IMG/VR virus record: IMGVR_UViG_3300047089_000244 | Coordinates: 105,967-169,966 of that record | Source: a virus | Strand: one strand, 5' to 3' | DNA length: 64,000 nt | Shown: positions 8,347 through 16,433 of the stretch, one piece after another | How the letters are laid out: the number at the start of each line of letters is the position of its first letter | Numbering within the stretch: the first letter of the stretch is position 1 | The notes under the pieces: model-generated | What the model saw: only the letters and a program-made list of their open reading frames with translations | Told to the model about the DNA's origin: nothing | Databases searched by the model: none | Program-made: the position numbers and the translations under genes

Positions 8347-8622
8347 CTATTCGGTAGGGTCAATCCAGACCCGGTTGTAGTCGCACCAGTCGTACAGGCC
8401 ATTCTTCACGAGGTCGTAGTACTCATCGTTATCGACCTCGGCGAACTCATCAAGGATTTCGACCAGATCCTCATCAAGCTTAGGCTCGCGCAGGTAGGGC
8501 GCGAGTTTGCGCCGCAGGATCTTGACCACATGATCGCGCATGTGCTCAAAGGTGATCTCCGCGTCGTTGTAGCGATCCTGCAACGTCGCGATGCCCTTGA
8601 TTACGATCTTCCACTCCGGCAT
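8347..8622 (-). CDS. Acidic small protein, unknown function
   Basis: 91 aa, starts MPEWKIVIKGIATLQDRYND, then an acidic helical part (LDEDLVEILDEFAEVDNDEY). No family recognised. Confidence 0.6.
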   Translation of the reverse strand: MPEWKIVIKGIATLQDRYNDAEITFEHMRDHVVKILRRKLAPYLREPKLDEDLVEILDEFAEVDNDEYYDLVKNGLYDWCDYNRVWIDPTE

Positions 8623-8882
8623 TAGTGTCGTCCCTCCCCTAACATTGCGTCATAGGTTAGCATTTGCACAGGCTGAGCGATGATGTCGTTTAGCGTTTCC
8701 ATCCAGTCAGCTTGATCATCCTTGCCGACGACCATGCCGATGAGATTGAATGTCTCCATCTGCTCCACGTAGTCTATGCGCATCTCCTGCTGGAGGCGAG
8801 CAACGGGCGCGTTGTCCCAATTGATGGGCTGTCCGCTGACCTCGCGAGCCAGTTTGTAGAGTGGGTGTGTGCGATAGGTCAT
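8622..8882 (-). CDS. Small protein, unknown function
   Basis: 86 aa (MTYRTHPLYKLAREVSGQPI...). Mainly helical, no motif. Start and stop overlap adjacent genes by 1-4 bases. Confidence 0.6.
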   Translation of the reverse strand: MTYRTHPLYKLAREVSGQPINWDNAPVARLQQEMRIDYVEQMETFNLIGMVVGKDDQADWMETLNDIIAQPVQMLTYDAMLGEGRH

Positions 8883-9055
8883 CGATCCGCCTGCATTTCT
8901 GCGATCTCCACATCGAAGGCGGCGATAGCATCGATCCTTGGCGTTGCTTCGCTCATCATGAGCGAGGCCAGGGCACGTCGGTTACGGAAGGCGTCAAGCT
9001 GCTGATCTGCGTTCGCTATAGCCTCACATAGATCATTGTAACTTACAGCACTCAT
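8879..9055 (-). CDS. Small helical protein, unknown function
   Basis: 58 aa (MSAVSYNDLCEAIANADQQL...FDVEIAEMQADR). Likely coiled-coil hairpin. Stop overlaps the next start (TGATG arrangement). First gene of the small-gene run after a 70-base gap. Confidence 0.55.
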   Translation of the reverse strand: MSAVSYNDLCEAIANADQQLDAFRNRRALASLMMSEATPRIDAIAAFDVEIAEMQADR

Positions 9056-9125
9056 CGCGGTATTCCAATCTGGTCGAGGTCGCGGCTGGTCATAGATGTA
9101 GTCTATCAGAAGTCGTTAGCGTATG

Positions 9126-9449
9126 TCAAGCGCCACAGCATCTCTTGTGCTTTTTGCCACTACCGCATGCGCACGGATCATTACGCCCTTGCTTGGCTAC
9201 AGCCTGACGGCGAGGAATGATAAGACTGCGTAGATAGATGGGATAGCGAAGCTCGCGCTCACGAAAGTCGATCTCATCACCAAATCCTTCGCACTTCGGG
9301 CACCATGTCTGAGCCTCGCCGCCAGAGAAGACCGGAGAGCCTTCCCAACCGCAGTCTATGGCGCAGCAACGAGCGATGCCATCATTGTGCCGATCCCACT
9401 CATCAAGATCAAGCATTCCGCGCTCTTGCTCAAGCTCCTCAGCGATCAT
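9126..9449 (-). CDS. SEC-C motif protein with zinc ribbon
   Basis: 107 aa from the second ATG. Residues about 27-55 contain C-C-x3-DC...WCPKC, a probable zinc ribbon. The C-terminus GRNDPCACGSGKKHKRCCG is a textbook SEC-C zinc-binding motif, known at the end of SecA and in many small adaptor-like proteins. In SecA the motif contacts SecB and the ribosome; the role of small SEC-C proteins in phages is unknown. Confidence 0.75.
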   Translation of the reverse strand: MIAEELEQERGMLDLDEWDRHNDGIARCCAIDCGWEGSPVFSGGEAQTWCPKCEGFGDEIDFRERELRYPIYLRSLIIPRRQAVAKQGRNDPCACGSGKKHKRCCGA

Positions 9450-9823
9450 AAACAAATCCCCCGTCGAGTTTCCCAGCCCTTCTTGGCTCGTCTACTGCGC
9501 TCCTCTGCTGAGGCTGAGAAGTTGTCTTGCACGCGCTTTCGTTGCTCCTCGGGAGTGAGATTGGCCATGCGCGCTCTGACTGCCTTTGTCTTACGTCGGC
9601 GACCAAGCTCTTGGTTCGCCTCAAGCTGCTCCTTGTGCTGAAGGCGAAAATCGCTAGCAGCAACCCCCGCATCATGGACATCATCGAAGTACCCAAGGAA
9701 GACATGTTTCCTTTCAATGTTGACTTGGGCGCGCCATTGACCATAACGCGGATACCAGCTAACGCCGCGATAGCCAGATCGATTTAGACGCGACAAGCGC
9801 GTTGAGAGAGCTACGGCTGCCAT
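9446..9823 (-). CDS. AP2-domain DNA-binding protein, homing-endonuclease type
   Basis: 125 aa. Residues about 15-60 (SGYRGVSWYPRYGQWRAQVN...KHVFLGYFDDVHDAGVA) match the AP2/ERF DNA-binding fold found in phage homing endonucleases. The C-terminal basic helix-rich part (EEQRKRVQDNFSASAEERSR) resembles the DNA-contact repeats that follow HNH domains. No HNH nuclease residues are visible, so it may be a regulator or a remnant of a mobile endonuclease. Confidence 0.75.
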   Translation of the reverse strand: MAAVALSTRLSRLNRSGYRGVSWYPRYGQWRAQVNIERKHVFLGYFDDVHDAGVAASDFRLQHKEQLEANQELGRRRKTKAVRARMANLTPEEQRKRVQDNFSASAEERSRRAKKGWETRRGICL

Positions 9824-9825
9824 GA

Positions 9826-10146
9826 CTAGGCACCGGCCTTAGTTGCTTTCTGGATCGCAGACTCACCCTGCCGTTTGGTCCAATGCGTCGCCTTCGTTGC
9901 ATAGGATTGGGCTGACTCCTTGAGGAGATGTTTGCCTGCGGCCTCACGAGTGGGAAACATCTCCTTTGAAGATTGCCGCCATCCTCCGGCATCACCGTGA
10001 GCCTTCCAGAAGCGTTTAGTCACACGCTTGCCCGTAGCCATATCAATGGAGACATACTCGTGCTTCTCGACTATGCCACAGAAGTTATCATCGCTCTTGT
10101 TCTTGAGCACTTGATATCGGTTCCGGCCTATCTCACGAAAGTGCAT
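9826..10146 (-). CDS. Basic small protein, unknown function
   Basis: 106 aa from the ATG at 10146, preceded by GGGAG at a suitable distance; an ATG three codons earlier lacks spacing. Starts MHFREIGRNRYQVLKNKSDD and ends Lys/Ala/Thr-rich. Possible nucleic-acid binding; no family recognised. Confidence 0.55.
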   Translation of the reverse strand: MHFREIGRNRYQVLKNKSDDNFCGIVEKHEYVSIDMATGKRVTKRFWKAHGDAGGWRQSSKEMFPTREAAGKHLLKESAQSYATKATHWTKRQGESAIQKATKAGA

Positions 10147-10148
10147 GT

Positions 10149-10481
10149 TCAACATCTCCCAGGGTCATGTCTATGTACACCTGGCTCAGCCTCGTCAGCT
10201 ACGCCAAACGTCGATTGCGGCCAATTGCCTCGGGATTGCTTACCCCAAGGGACGCGCGCCCATTTGCCGCTCTTTACATCAAGAGCAAGAAGAGGATGCT
10301 CCTCATCAATCCGCAATTTTTCAAAGATACGTAAGCAAACATGAGCCTCCTCTAGGCGGCCCTCTATGTAGCCCGCTTTCCAGCGCTGCTGCCAAGGCAT
10401 ATCGGAGTCGCCGTGAGCCTTGAATTCCTCAGTCAATAGGTTGATGCGATCTTGAAGCGCCTCTTTGATAGCGATAATCAT
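10149..10481 (-). CDS. Small protein, unknown function
   Basis: 110 aa. Helical first 65 residues (IKEALQDRINLLTEEFKAHG), then a Trp-containing basic tail (VKSGKWARVPWGKQSRGNWP). Unknown. Confidence 0.55.
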   Translation of the reverse strand: MIIAIKEALQDRINLLTEEFKAHGDSDMPWQQRWKAGYIEGRLEEAHVCLRIFEKLRIDEEHPLLALDVKSGKWARVPWGKQSRGNWPQSTFGVADEAEPGVHRHDPGRC

Positions 10482-10768
10482 CGTTCTCTCCCTGTGAGGA
10501 TATCGCTCGCTCGCCGCCTGAGGGATGGACCTTTTGGTCCCTCGGTCAATTCGGTACGCTCTTCCTCCGTGAGGCGCTCAATGTCCTTGCGAATGGCTTT
10601 GAGCGAGATTGCTGTTTTGGTCTGAAGCTCTTCCAACATATCGCGCCGCTTGTAGCAGAACTCAATGTGTTCATTACGCCCCTGGCGCGGTAGAGGTATA
10701 CCCCCACCCTCTGTATCCGGTAGGTTCTCGATCTCGCGCAGAGCTACTGCGAACTCGTGCATATCCAT
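10478..10768 (-). CDS. Helical small protein, unknown function
   Basis: 96 aa, long charged helices with a basic C-terminus (SLRRRASDILTGRER). Unknown. Coupled to both neighbours by overlap. Confidence 0.55.
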   Translation of the reverse strand: MDMHEFAVALREIENLPDTEGGGIPLPRQGRNEHIEFCYKRRDMLEELQTKTAISLKAIRKDIERLTEEERTELTEGPKGPSLRRRASDILTGRER

Positions 10769-10971
10769 TATGGACTCACCTGCGTCAGCATCGCCAGTAC
10801 ATGATCAATCTCATCCGCGCGTGCAGCGGGGCAAGTATTCCCCAACTCGTCCGGGATGGCCTTCTCATAGCGATAATTGAGATAGTATTTTCGCTGACTC
10901 AAAAACGAAATCGCTTGTTCAAGCGTAGTCGCCTCAGCCATCTTATCTGACCATACCCCAATGAAGGTCAT
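10768..10971 (-). CDS. Small protein, unknown function
   Basis: 67 aa from the ATG at 10971 (MTFIGVWSDKMAEATTLEQA), chosen because it overlaps the upstream stop as ATGA. Ends LAMLTQVSP. Helical, unknown. Confidence 0.55.
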   Translation of the reverse strand: MTFIGVWSDKMAEATTLEQAISFLSQRKYYLNYRYEKAIPDELGNTCPAARADEIDHVLAMLTQVSP

Positions 10972-11231
10972 GCAATCGCCTCCATATGTATCCATGAAGG
11001 CATCTCTCCGAAATCGCGCTCATACTGCTGGCGATGCTCAAGAGTCGCCCGAAGCCAGTCCGCAGCATCGTACAAGCCGAAGCGCGTAGCAAGGACATGC
11101 AGGTCTCTCAACTGATTGTCCAAGCTCTCTTGCGACTGGTTCGCCGCTACACCGCGACTTACGCGATCGGCATCTATTTGCAAGCAGATTCCGCCACCGC
11201 TCTCTTTTGAACGATATCGCATGTCATACAC
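10968..11231 (-). CDS. Small protein, unknown function
   Basis: 87 aa (MYDMRYRSKESGGGICLQID...). Beta start then helices (RFGLYDAADWLRATLEHRQQ). Unknown. Confidence 0.55.
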   Translation of the reverse strand: MYDMRYRSKESGGGICLQIDADRVSRGVAANQSQESLDNQLRDLHVLATRFGLYDAADWLRATLEHRQQYERDFGEMPSWIHMEAIA

Positions 11232-11589
11232 CTTGGGCGCTTGCAGTTAGGGAATAACGCTTATCCTCACTCTTTTCGGCCACGCCACGCGCAACGAGGG
11301 TTTTGAGATCAATGTGGACAGCCGATGAAGCGCGCCCTAAAGCGAAAGCAATGTCAGTCGCTCTCTGTCCTGGATGGGCAGCCACGTACTCCAAAACTGC
11401 TTGTCGCATAGTGGGTGCCCTCAATGTCATTGGCGTATCGCTAGCGCTCGACAAATGGTTCCTGGCACCAATCAACTTAGAACGCTCGGCTCGCAACGGC
11501 GAAAGCTTAGCTTCTAAAGGCTCCATTTCCCTGGACAACGTATCGAGCTTCGAGTTGATCTGCTTAATGAGATACGCATGCGACTTCAT
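11224..11589 (-). CDS. Winged-helix DNA-binding protein with coiled-coil N-terminus
   Basis: 121 aa. Residues 1-45 form a coiled coil (KQINSKLDTLSREMEPLEAK). Residues about 60-115 fit a MarR/IclR-like winged helix: MRQAVLEYVAAHPGQRATDI, then ASSAVHIDLKTLVARGVAEK and a beta wing. Likely a dimeric transcription regulator of phage or host genes. The next gene starts about 75 bases after an AT-rich gap, so this may begin its own unit. Confidence 0.7.
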   Translation of the reverse strand: MKSHAYLIKQINSKLDTLSREMEPLEAKLSPLRAERSKLIGARNHLSSASDTPMTLRAPTMRQAVLEYVAAHPGQRATDIAFALGRASSAVHIDLKTLVARGVAEKSEDKRYSLTASAQGV

Positions 11590-11663
11590 TCTTGTCCTCC
11601 AATGCTCGGTAGGGTACTCATGGATCGATAGTGTAGCCTATCGAGCAACAGAAGTCAAGAGCG

Positions 11664-11792
11664 TTAGAAGATCACTTCAAAGAGCCCGATGAACGCTAAG
11701 CAGACGAGCGTCTCAATGGCGAAGAGACGCACGCCTTCCTGCCATGTAGGCTGGGGGTTCCAGGAGTTCCAAAGCGCAATCAATCGCTTCAT
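11664..11792 (-). CDS. Small membrane protein
   Basis: 42 aa (MKRLIALWNSWNPQPTWQEG...FIGLFEVIF). One transmembrane helix at residues about 22-42, amphipathic start. ATG overlaps the SWIM gene's stop (ATGA). Unknown function. Confidence 0.55.
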   Translation of the reverse strand: MKRLIALWNSWNPQPTWQEGVRLFAIETLVCLAFIGLFEVIF

Positions 11793-13054
11793 CGTCGTCT
11801 CACCGCCGGTCCCGCTGGTGGGACATCAGGGCGTAGTATAAGATCATTTGGCCAAAACCATCCGGTGACTCCATGTGGTTCCATTCTACCAGCTTCGGCT
11901 TGCGGACCGGCGAAGTAGACATTCACGAGCCCCATAGGATCGGTGCCAAGAACCTCGCCGAGGCTATTTGCAGGGATTTCCTTGGTGTCGCCTGCGTTGA
12001 GACCAACTGTCTGTCCGTGGTCTGCTCGCTTCAACTGGACCATATCGCCGTTACGGAACTGTTCCGTAGCAACACGCGAGAATGTACCGCCGGGGTTCTG
12101 CATGGGATTGAGAGGCGTCTGTGGCTTCTGTCCCGGCACCGAAACAGGATTGATGGCTGGCTGGAGAGAAGGGTCGTGTGGATATTGAGGAATCAAGCTC
12201 TGTGGTTCGGGCGCTTGACCAGGGACCGTTCCGGCAGGTTCAGGCGGGGGTGCGGTTTGATTAGGTAGTCCAGGCTTCTGTGGTCCCGGTGTACCGGCTG
12301 GTGACACCATTCCTGTACCGCCTCCCGGTACCTGCTCCATGCCCGGAGTAGGTCCCGCAGGCTGTGGAACTCCTTCTGGTGGCGCTGGAGCGCCTTCTCC
12401 GCCACCTGGTTGTGGTTCCTGCGGACCTTCAGCACCAGGTCCTATTTCTTCATCAAGCGGCGTACCCAAAGACTGCCAGTACGTAGCAAGGACGTGTGAG
12501 CATACGCGACCCTCAAGCCGCTTCCATTGGCGCGTTCGTTGCCACGCGAACTGATCCCACTTGCATTCGCATGACCACGTTGCAATAGCCTGCGAATTCG
12601 GATCGTTACGCTGGACTTCCGTGTTGTAGGTACCATGATCTCCTTCGACTACACCTGTGACGATTTCACGCGAGTTACGAGTGATCTTAACCTTCCCCGT
12701 TTTGATCAGACGTGTAGCCTTGGCCTGAATGTCCGGCCAGCCCGCTTCCTTGATCAAAGCCTCATCGGCATAATCCCAGTCAAGTGAATAAGAAGCTGGC
12801 TTAATACCGTGACCCTCTAACTGATTAGCAATGATCACATAGGCATAACGACGATCAAGTGGAGTGCCACCAGAAGCGAAGATGTGCGCGGTACCTGGGA
12901 CAGTGGGAAACCAACCAGCCTGCACAGCACCAAGACGCATCGTGCGCTCAGGGAGCTTTGGGGGTTCACAGGCTAATGCAACTCGACAGTAATCCTCGAA
13001 CCATGCCTCAGAGCTTTGTGTTGCAATAACGTTAGACCAATCCATTCTACCCAT
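11789..13054 (-). CDS. SWIM zinc-finger protein with Pro/Gly-rich linker
   Basis: 421 aa from the ATG at 13054 (MGRMDWSNVIATQ). The open frame upstream is hydrophobic and not credible. About residues 155-200 contain CECKWDQFAWQRTRQWKRLE followed by RVCSHVLA, a CxC...CxH SWIM zinc finger thought to bind DNA or protein. Then about 130 residues of Pro/Gly/Gln-rich linker and a C-terminal SH3-like domain (FRNGDMVQLKRADHGQTVGL). Arrangement suggests a virion- or DNA-associated scaffold. A second, small SWIM protein starts the rightward region at 55.9 kb. Confidence 0.75.
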   Translation of the reverse strand: MGRMDWSNVIATQSSEAWFEDYCRVALACEPPKLPERTMRLGAVQAGWFPTVPGTAHIFASGGTPLDRRYAYVIIANQLEGHGIKPASYSLDWDYADEALIKEAGWPDIQAKATRLIKTGKVKITRNSREIVTGVVEGDHGTYNTEVQRNDPNSQAIATWSCECKWDQFAWQRTRQWKRLEGRVCSHVLATYWQSLGTPLDEEIGPGAEGPQEPQPGGGEGAPAPPEGVPQPAGPTPGMEQVPGGGTGMVSPAGTPGPQKPGLPNQTAPPPEPAGTVPGQAPEPQSLIPQYPHDPSLQPAINPVSVPGQKPQTPLNPMQNPGGTFSRVATEQFRNGDMVQLKRADHGQTVGLNAGDTKEIPANSLGEVLGTDPMGLVNVYFAGPQAEAGRMEPHGVTGWFWPNDLILRPDVPPAGPAVRRR

Positions 13055-13085
13055 TATGACATAGATGGATGTCTGATCTACGTTT

Positions 13086-13400
13086 CTAGGCGTGATGCTT
13101 ATGGAGGCGATGGTGATGGTGCTTCTTAATCTTACGATGATGCTTAGGAGGATTAGAAGGCGTAATGGGAGTTGCAATTAGCACCGTAGGACCTTTTGTT
13201 TCGTCCGTTTCGTCAATTACTTCACTTTCTGGCGGTATCACGGTCACTTCGTTAGTCGTCCATTCTTCCATCACCGCGCACCCTTCGAGGCCACAGACTT
13301 CCTTAACGACAATTGGAGACGTTTCTTCTGCGTGCGCCGATGTAGCACCGAGAAGCAAGATGATAAGAGCAATACAAAAATAGAAGTACAAACGGGTCAT
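13086..13400 (-). CDS. Small secreted protein with His/Lys-rich tail
   Basis: 104 aa. Signal peptide (MTRLYFYFCIALIILLLGAT, cut near AHA), a short domain with two cysteines, an acidic linker, and a C-terminus packed with His and Lys (KKHHHHRLHKHH). The tail closely resembles that of the secreted collagen-like protein at 3.6-4.7 kb. Possible metal or polyanion binding outside the cell; function unknown. Confidence 0.65.
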   Translation of the reverse strand: MTRLYFYFCIALIILLLGATSAHAEETSPIVVKEVCGLEGCAVMEEWTTNEVTVIPPESEVIDETDETKGPTVLIATPITPSNPPKHHRKIKKHHHHRLHKHHA

Positions 13401-13402
13401 AG

Positions 13403-13585
13403 CTACCTTTCGTCGTCTTCTTCGAGGAGACGTAGAATCAAATCCTGACGCTCTTGCTCAGTGATCTGCTCCAACTCATCAGCGCGACGCGATGTCGTGC
13501 TGCGCCGATTGGGTCCTTCATACGGCAGTTGGACTTGACGATGCTCGCCGAGACGCTTGTCGTCACGGGTTGTTGCGTAGGTCAT
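13403..13585 (-). CDS. Small charged protein, unknown function
   Basis: 60 aa (MTYATTRDDKRLGEHRQVQL...LEEDDER). Basic first half, acidic helix second half. Unknown. Confidence 0.5.
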   Translation of the reverse strand: MTYATTRDDKRLGEHRQVQLPYEGPNRRSTTSRRADELEQITEQERQDLILRLLEEDDER

Positions 13586-13595
13586 ACTCTGTATT

Positions 13596-15284
13596 CTACA
13601 CTATGGGCTGTTCGTAGTCAAGGCCACGAACAGGGACTTCATCGTTGATCTGGCTATCCCACATAGCTTGTTGATGACCATCCCAAGCTCGTTGGTGAGC
13701 AGTGTCGTAGTCATCATGGCCTTCGGTCACGTCAAGGATCACCTGGTCGCCTTGAATCCACGAGCCCACGAACTTCTCAGGGTCCCGTAGACGATCAGCG
13801 AAGCGCTGGATAAAGGCTTCTACATCGGCTCTTTTAAAGTTATTCAACGAGAACGCCGTCTGGGTTGCAAGATCAGGAGCGAAGCCATAACGCGCATGCG
13901 GAGGTTCGCCATGAAGATTGATCGTACCCCCTGTTCCCTCGATAGCCGCCTCATAGATCCGCTGGGCCACTTGACCTACATCGATCTTGGCTTGGAAGTT
14001 CCAACGTGTATCTGGGGCATCAGCGGGTTGGATCGTAGGTGGCTCACCTATGTAACTTACCTTTGGGTCCTCGATAGCCCACTCTGGATGCAGCATGTCT
14101 CTCGGGTTTGTGAATTTGGTTCCAGGTATCGCGCGCCGTAATGCCTCCTCCGTTTTATACCCTTCATGATAACTGTGACCACCATAAGCCTCTGCGTAGC
14201 CATTCGCTCCTATAGTACCCCAAGTTGTATTTGGAGGTAGGCCTTCGCCCCATATCGGATGATATCTAAGTTGATCATGCGTAGCCTTCTCACCCTCTTC
14301 GCGCCCCATCTCGCCAAGCAAAAGATGATTGGCTGCCGGATCATATACGAACTTAGCTATCTGTCGATCATAAGGAGCGGCGGTCCTGCTCAGGGTGCCA
14401 CGCGTCTCCTTCTGGTAACTATCACAGAGTTGGTCAGCCCTTACTCCATATTCGCCATACCCCCAACACTTGCCGCGACCACCTTTGTTCTTATGATACA
14501 TCTTACAAGACAAACAGTTCTTGGTGGGTGAACCTTGACGCAGACGAGGAGGCTTAACCGGCGCGCCCGCTATCTTAGCTATATACTCACCGCTAGCCTG
14601 ACTGATCTCTGGGAAGAGTCCTCGATTGGCAAGCATCTTGTAAATAATATTGGACTCAGAGAAGTCCCCCTTTCCCTTCACCATGTCGCGCTGGCGCTTC
14701 TTGTGAATCGAATGCCAGAAGGCGATAGCCTGCTCAGGCTCGTACTTTAGTAACCTTTCCATCTTGTCAGCCATCTGTAATCCCCACGCATAGAAGCCAC
14801 CCTGCTCCTTCTGCACATCATGAACGCGACCTCGCTCAGGTGGCACGATCCATTTGTTGTTGTCGAGATTATACCCGGAGCGTAGTCCTGGCTTGTAGAG
14901 ATCACTTGGCTTGATCCCCTCACCGACTACAAAATCCTGAAGAGGGTGCGGGGTACCAGGGAGTAATACGCCATCGAGCTTCTCTACCATGAGAGCAATC
15001 ATCTCCGCGCGTGACCACTCCGGGAAGATCCTGGTATCCACAAAGAGGCTGATATCTACGTCACTGTCGTCGCTGTACTGATAAGTCGTGAGAGAGCCCG
15101 TAAGGACGAGCGTCAACCACTTCTCAACGTCCGTGTAGCCACCGTCTTCGAGAGTCTTGTAGACATGACTCTTGATCCAATGTGCATGAATAGGCTTGAG
15201 GATGGGCTTGTCTGCCGCAGGGTTGTCCCACACACGCGCATCAAGTTCAGCGTGTATAGGGTCTAAGATATTACCGAGTCGCAT
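13596..15284 (-). CDS. Large protein with N-terminal nucleotidyltransferase domain
   Basis: 562 aa. Residues about 60-85 read LVLTGSLTTYQYSDDSDVDI, the GS...DxD signature of DNA polymerase-beta-type nucleotidyltransferases, here as GS and DVD. A Cys cluster (CLSCKMYHKNKG...CWGYGEYG...LC) lies near residue 260-290 and may bind zinc. The C-terminal half is unrecognised (beta/alpha, His-rich). Substrate unknown: could modify tRNA ends, proteins or small molecules. It lies in the virion-protein side of the genome, not far from a second nucleotidyltransferase (CCA-type), so both may be packaged or act on RNA. Confidence 0.7.
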   Translation of the reverse strand: MRLGNILDPIHAELDARVWDNPAADKPILKPIHAHWIKSHVYKTLEDGGYTDVEKWLTLVLTGSLTTYQYSDDSDVDISLFVDTRIFPEWSRAEMIALMVEKLDGVLLPGTPHPLQDFVVGEGIKPSDLYKPGLRSGYNLDNNKWIVPPERGRVHDVQKEQGGFYAWGLQMADKMERLLKYEPEQAIAFWHSIHKKRQRDMVKGKGDFSESNIIYKMLANRGLFPEISQASGEYIAKIAGAPVKPPRLRQGSPTKNCLSCKMYHKNKGGRGKCWGYGEYGVRADQLCDSYQKETRGTLSRTAAPYDRQIAKFVYDPAANHLLLGEMGREEGEKATHDQLRYHPIWGEGLPPNTTWGTIGANGYAEAYGGHSYHEGYKTEEALRRAIPGTKFTNPRDMLHPEWAIEDPKVSYIGEPPTIQPADAPDTRWNFQAKIDVGQVAQRIYEAAIEGTGGTINLHGEPPHARYGFAPDLATQTAFSLNNFKRADVEAFIQRFADRLRDPEKFVGSWIQGDQVILDVTEGHDDYDTAHQRAWDGHQQAMWDSQINDEVPVRGLDYEQPIV

Positions 15285-15285
15285 T

Positions 15286-15507
15286 CTATCTCATTTCCTC
15301 AGGTGCCATCCATGGACTGATAAAACGATTTCTACCATCCGCATTATGCTCAACATAGAACCCCCACGCTTCTAAGGCAGCGGCAAGGGCACTCTCCGTC
15401 TCATAAGAATCTAAACAGCAAGGCCCCATCAGAGCATTATACCGAGCTTTATTTGCAGCATCGACAACATTGGAGGGTACAACGATATGAGAGGCAAAAT
15501 GTGGCAT
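15286..15507 (-). CDS. Small protein, unknown function
   Basis: 73 aa (MPHFASHIVVPSNVVDAANK...). Contains CCLDSYETESALAAALEAWG, a helix that may pack on a beta sheet ending FISPW. Unknown. Confidence 0.55.
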   Translation of the reverse strand: MPHFASHIVVPSNVVDAANKARYNALMGPCCLDSYETESALAAALEAWGFYVEHNADGRNRFISPWMAPEEMR

Positions 15508-15686
15508 TAATCCCTATTCACTATATAGAACTCCTCTATTACCTTCCAGGAGCCAAGAGGTTCTGATTCATGGGCGTGCTGAAAGCAAAGCAATTGCTCA
15601 CGATCATCGGGATAGCAAACACAACCCTTGTCCATCACAACTCGAACAGCAGCCTCACCATCCCCAAATCTACACTGGGGAATCAC
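15507..15686 (-). CDS. Small protein, GTG start, unknown function
   Basis: 59 aa from a GTG at 15686 with GAAGG upstream; stop overlaps the next ATG (TAATG). Cys-rich start (IPQCRFGDGEAAVRVVMDKG, CVC). Unknown; the non-ATG start lowers confidence, but the tight packing supports it. Confidence 0.45.
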   Translation of the reverse strand: MIPQCRFGDGEAAVRVVMDKGCVCYPDDREQLLCFQHAHESEPLGSWKVIEEFYIVNRD

Positions 15687-15719
15687 TTCTTTGCACCTTC
15701 TTTATGGAGAACGATTGTT

Positions 15720-15893
15720 TCAGTCGGAGTCTTGATCCCAACGCAAAGTACGCGCTTCGGGAGTTTGGTGCTGGGGATCAATAATATGGATTTGGAAGAG
15801 GTCTTCAAGGGTTCCATCCTCTCGCTTGATGAAGACGCGCTTAGGGCGCTTGACTCGATTGATATACTTGACACTAGAAGGTAAGCCTAGCAT
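15720..15893 (-). CDS. Small basic protein, unknown function
   Basis: 57 aa (MLGLPSSVKYINRVKRPKRV...LRWDQDSD). Starts inside the end of the upstream gene. Beta-rich basic half, acidic end. Unknown. Confidence 0.5.
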   Translation of the reverse strand: MLGLPSSVKYINRVKRPKRVFIKREDGTLEDLFQIHIIDPQHQTPEARTLRWDQDSD

Positions 15894-16081
15894 TTCTCTA
15901 TCGTCACCTTGAGTTCTGCACGGCGCTCCTCAGAGGGGGGAGCCAAAAGACCAAAGTAACCATCCCGAGCCTGTAGTTCGGCATGAGTCGGTGATACAGC
16001 GCTTACCTTGAAGACGTGGATCTCGCCCGTCTTGGGGTCCTTGCAAAGAGCAATATACTCGTCAAACTTGAGGGTCGTCAT
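15887..16081 (-). CDS. Small protein, unknown function
   Basis: 64 aa (MTTLKFDEYIALCKDPKTGE...). Beta-strand pattern ALCKDPKTGEIHVFKVSAVS. Unknown. Confidence 0.5.
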   Translation of the reverse strand: MTTLKFDEYIALCKDPKTGEIHVFKVSAVSPTHAELQARDGYFGLLAPPSEERRAELKVTIEKC

Positions 16082-16269
16082 GTGTTCTCAGGGTTGATTA
16101 TTGCCTCAACATCACGTATCTTCTGTTCCTGGAGGCGCGTGACGCGCTCCTCAAAATCTTTCTTGACAGCCCGTAGAAGAAAGGTGGCGTGAGCATCGCT
16201 GAGACGCTCCACATCAGCCGCCGGAATCTCATCCTCGGGGCCGAAATAGATTTGTCCGTTCTGTTCCAT
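16078..16269 (-). CDS. Small helical protein, unknown function
   Basis: 63 aa from the ATG at 16269 (MEQNGQIYFGPEDEIPAADV), chosen over an ATG at 16290 because it overlaps the upstream stop (TGATG). Long amphipathic helices. Unknown. Confidence 0.5.
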   Translation of the reverse strand: MEQNGQIYFGPEDEIPAADVERLSDAHATFLLRAVKKDFEERVTRLQEQKIRDVEAIINPENT

Positions 16270-16433
16270 CACGTCTCCGAAAGTGTGCAAAGTGTGCAGT
16301 CAGGTAGGATGCCATTCTCAACGTAATCATTCCAGATCGTAAGGATTATCGTCACGTCAATGATGATTCCCTGCGTCGATAGTGTGTCTGCTCGCTGGAT
16401 GGCTAGTTCCAACATACGTAATCTATGCTTCAT
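16269..16433 (-). CDS. Small protein, unknown function
   Basis: 54 aa (MKHRLRMLELAIQRADTLST...). ATG overlaps the stop of the large CCA-domain gene. Two C-terminal cysteines (CTLC). Unknown. Confidence 0.5.
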   Translation of the reverse strand: MKHRLRMLELAIQRADTLSTQGIIIDVTIILTIWNDYVENGILPDCTLCTLSET

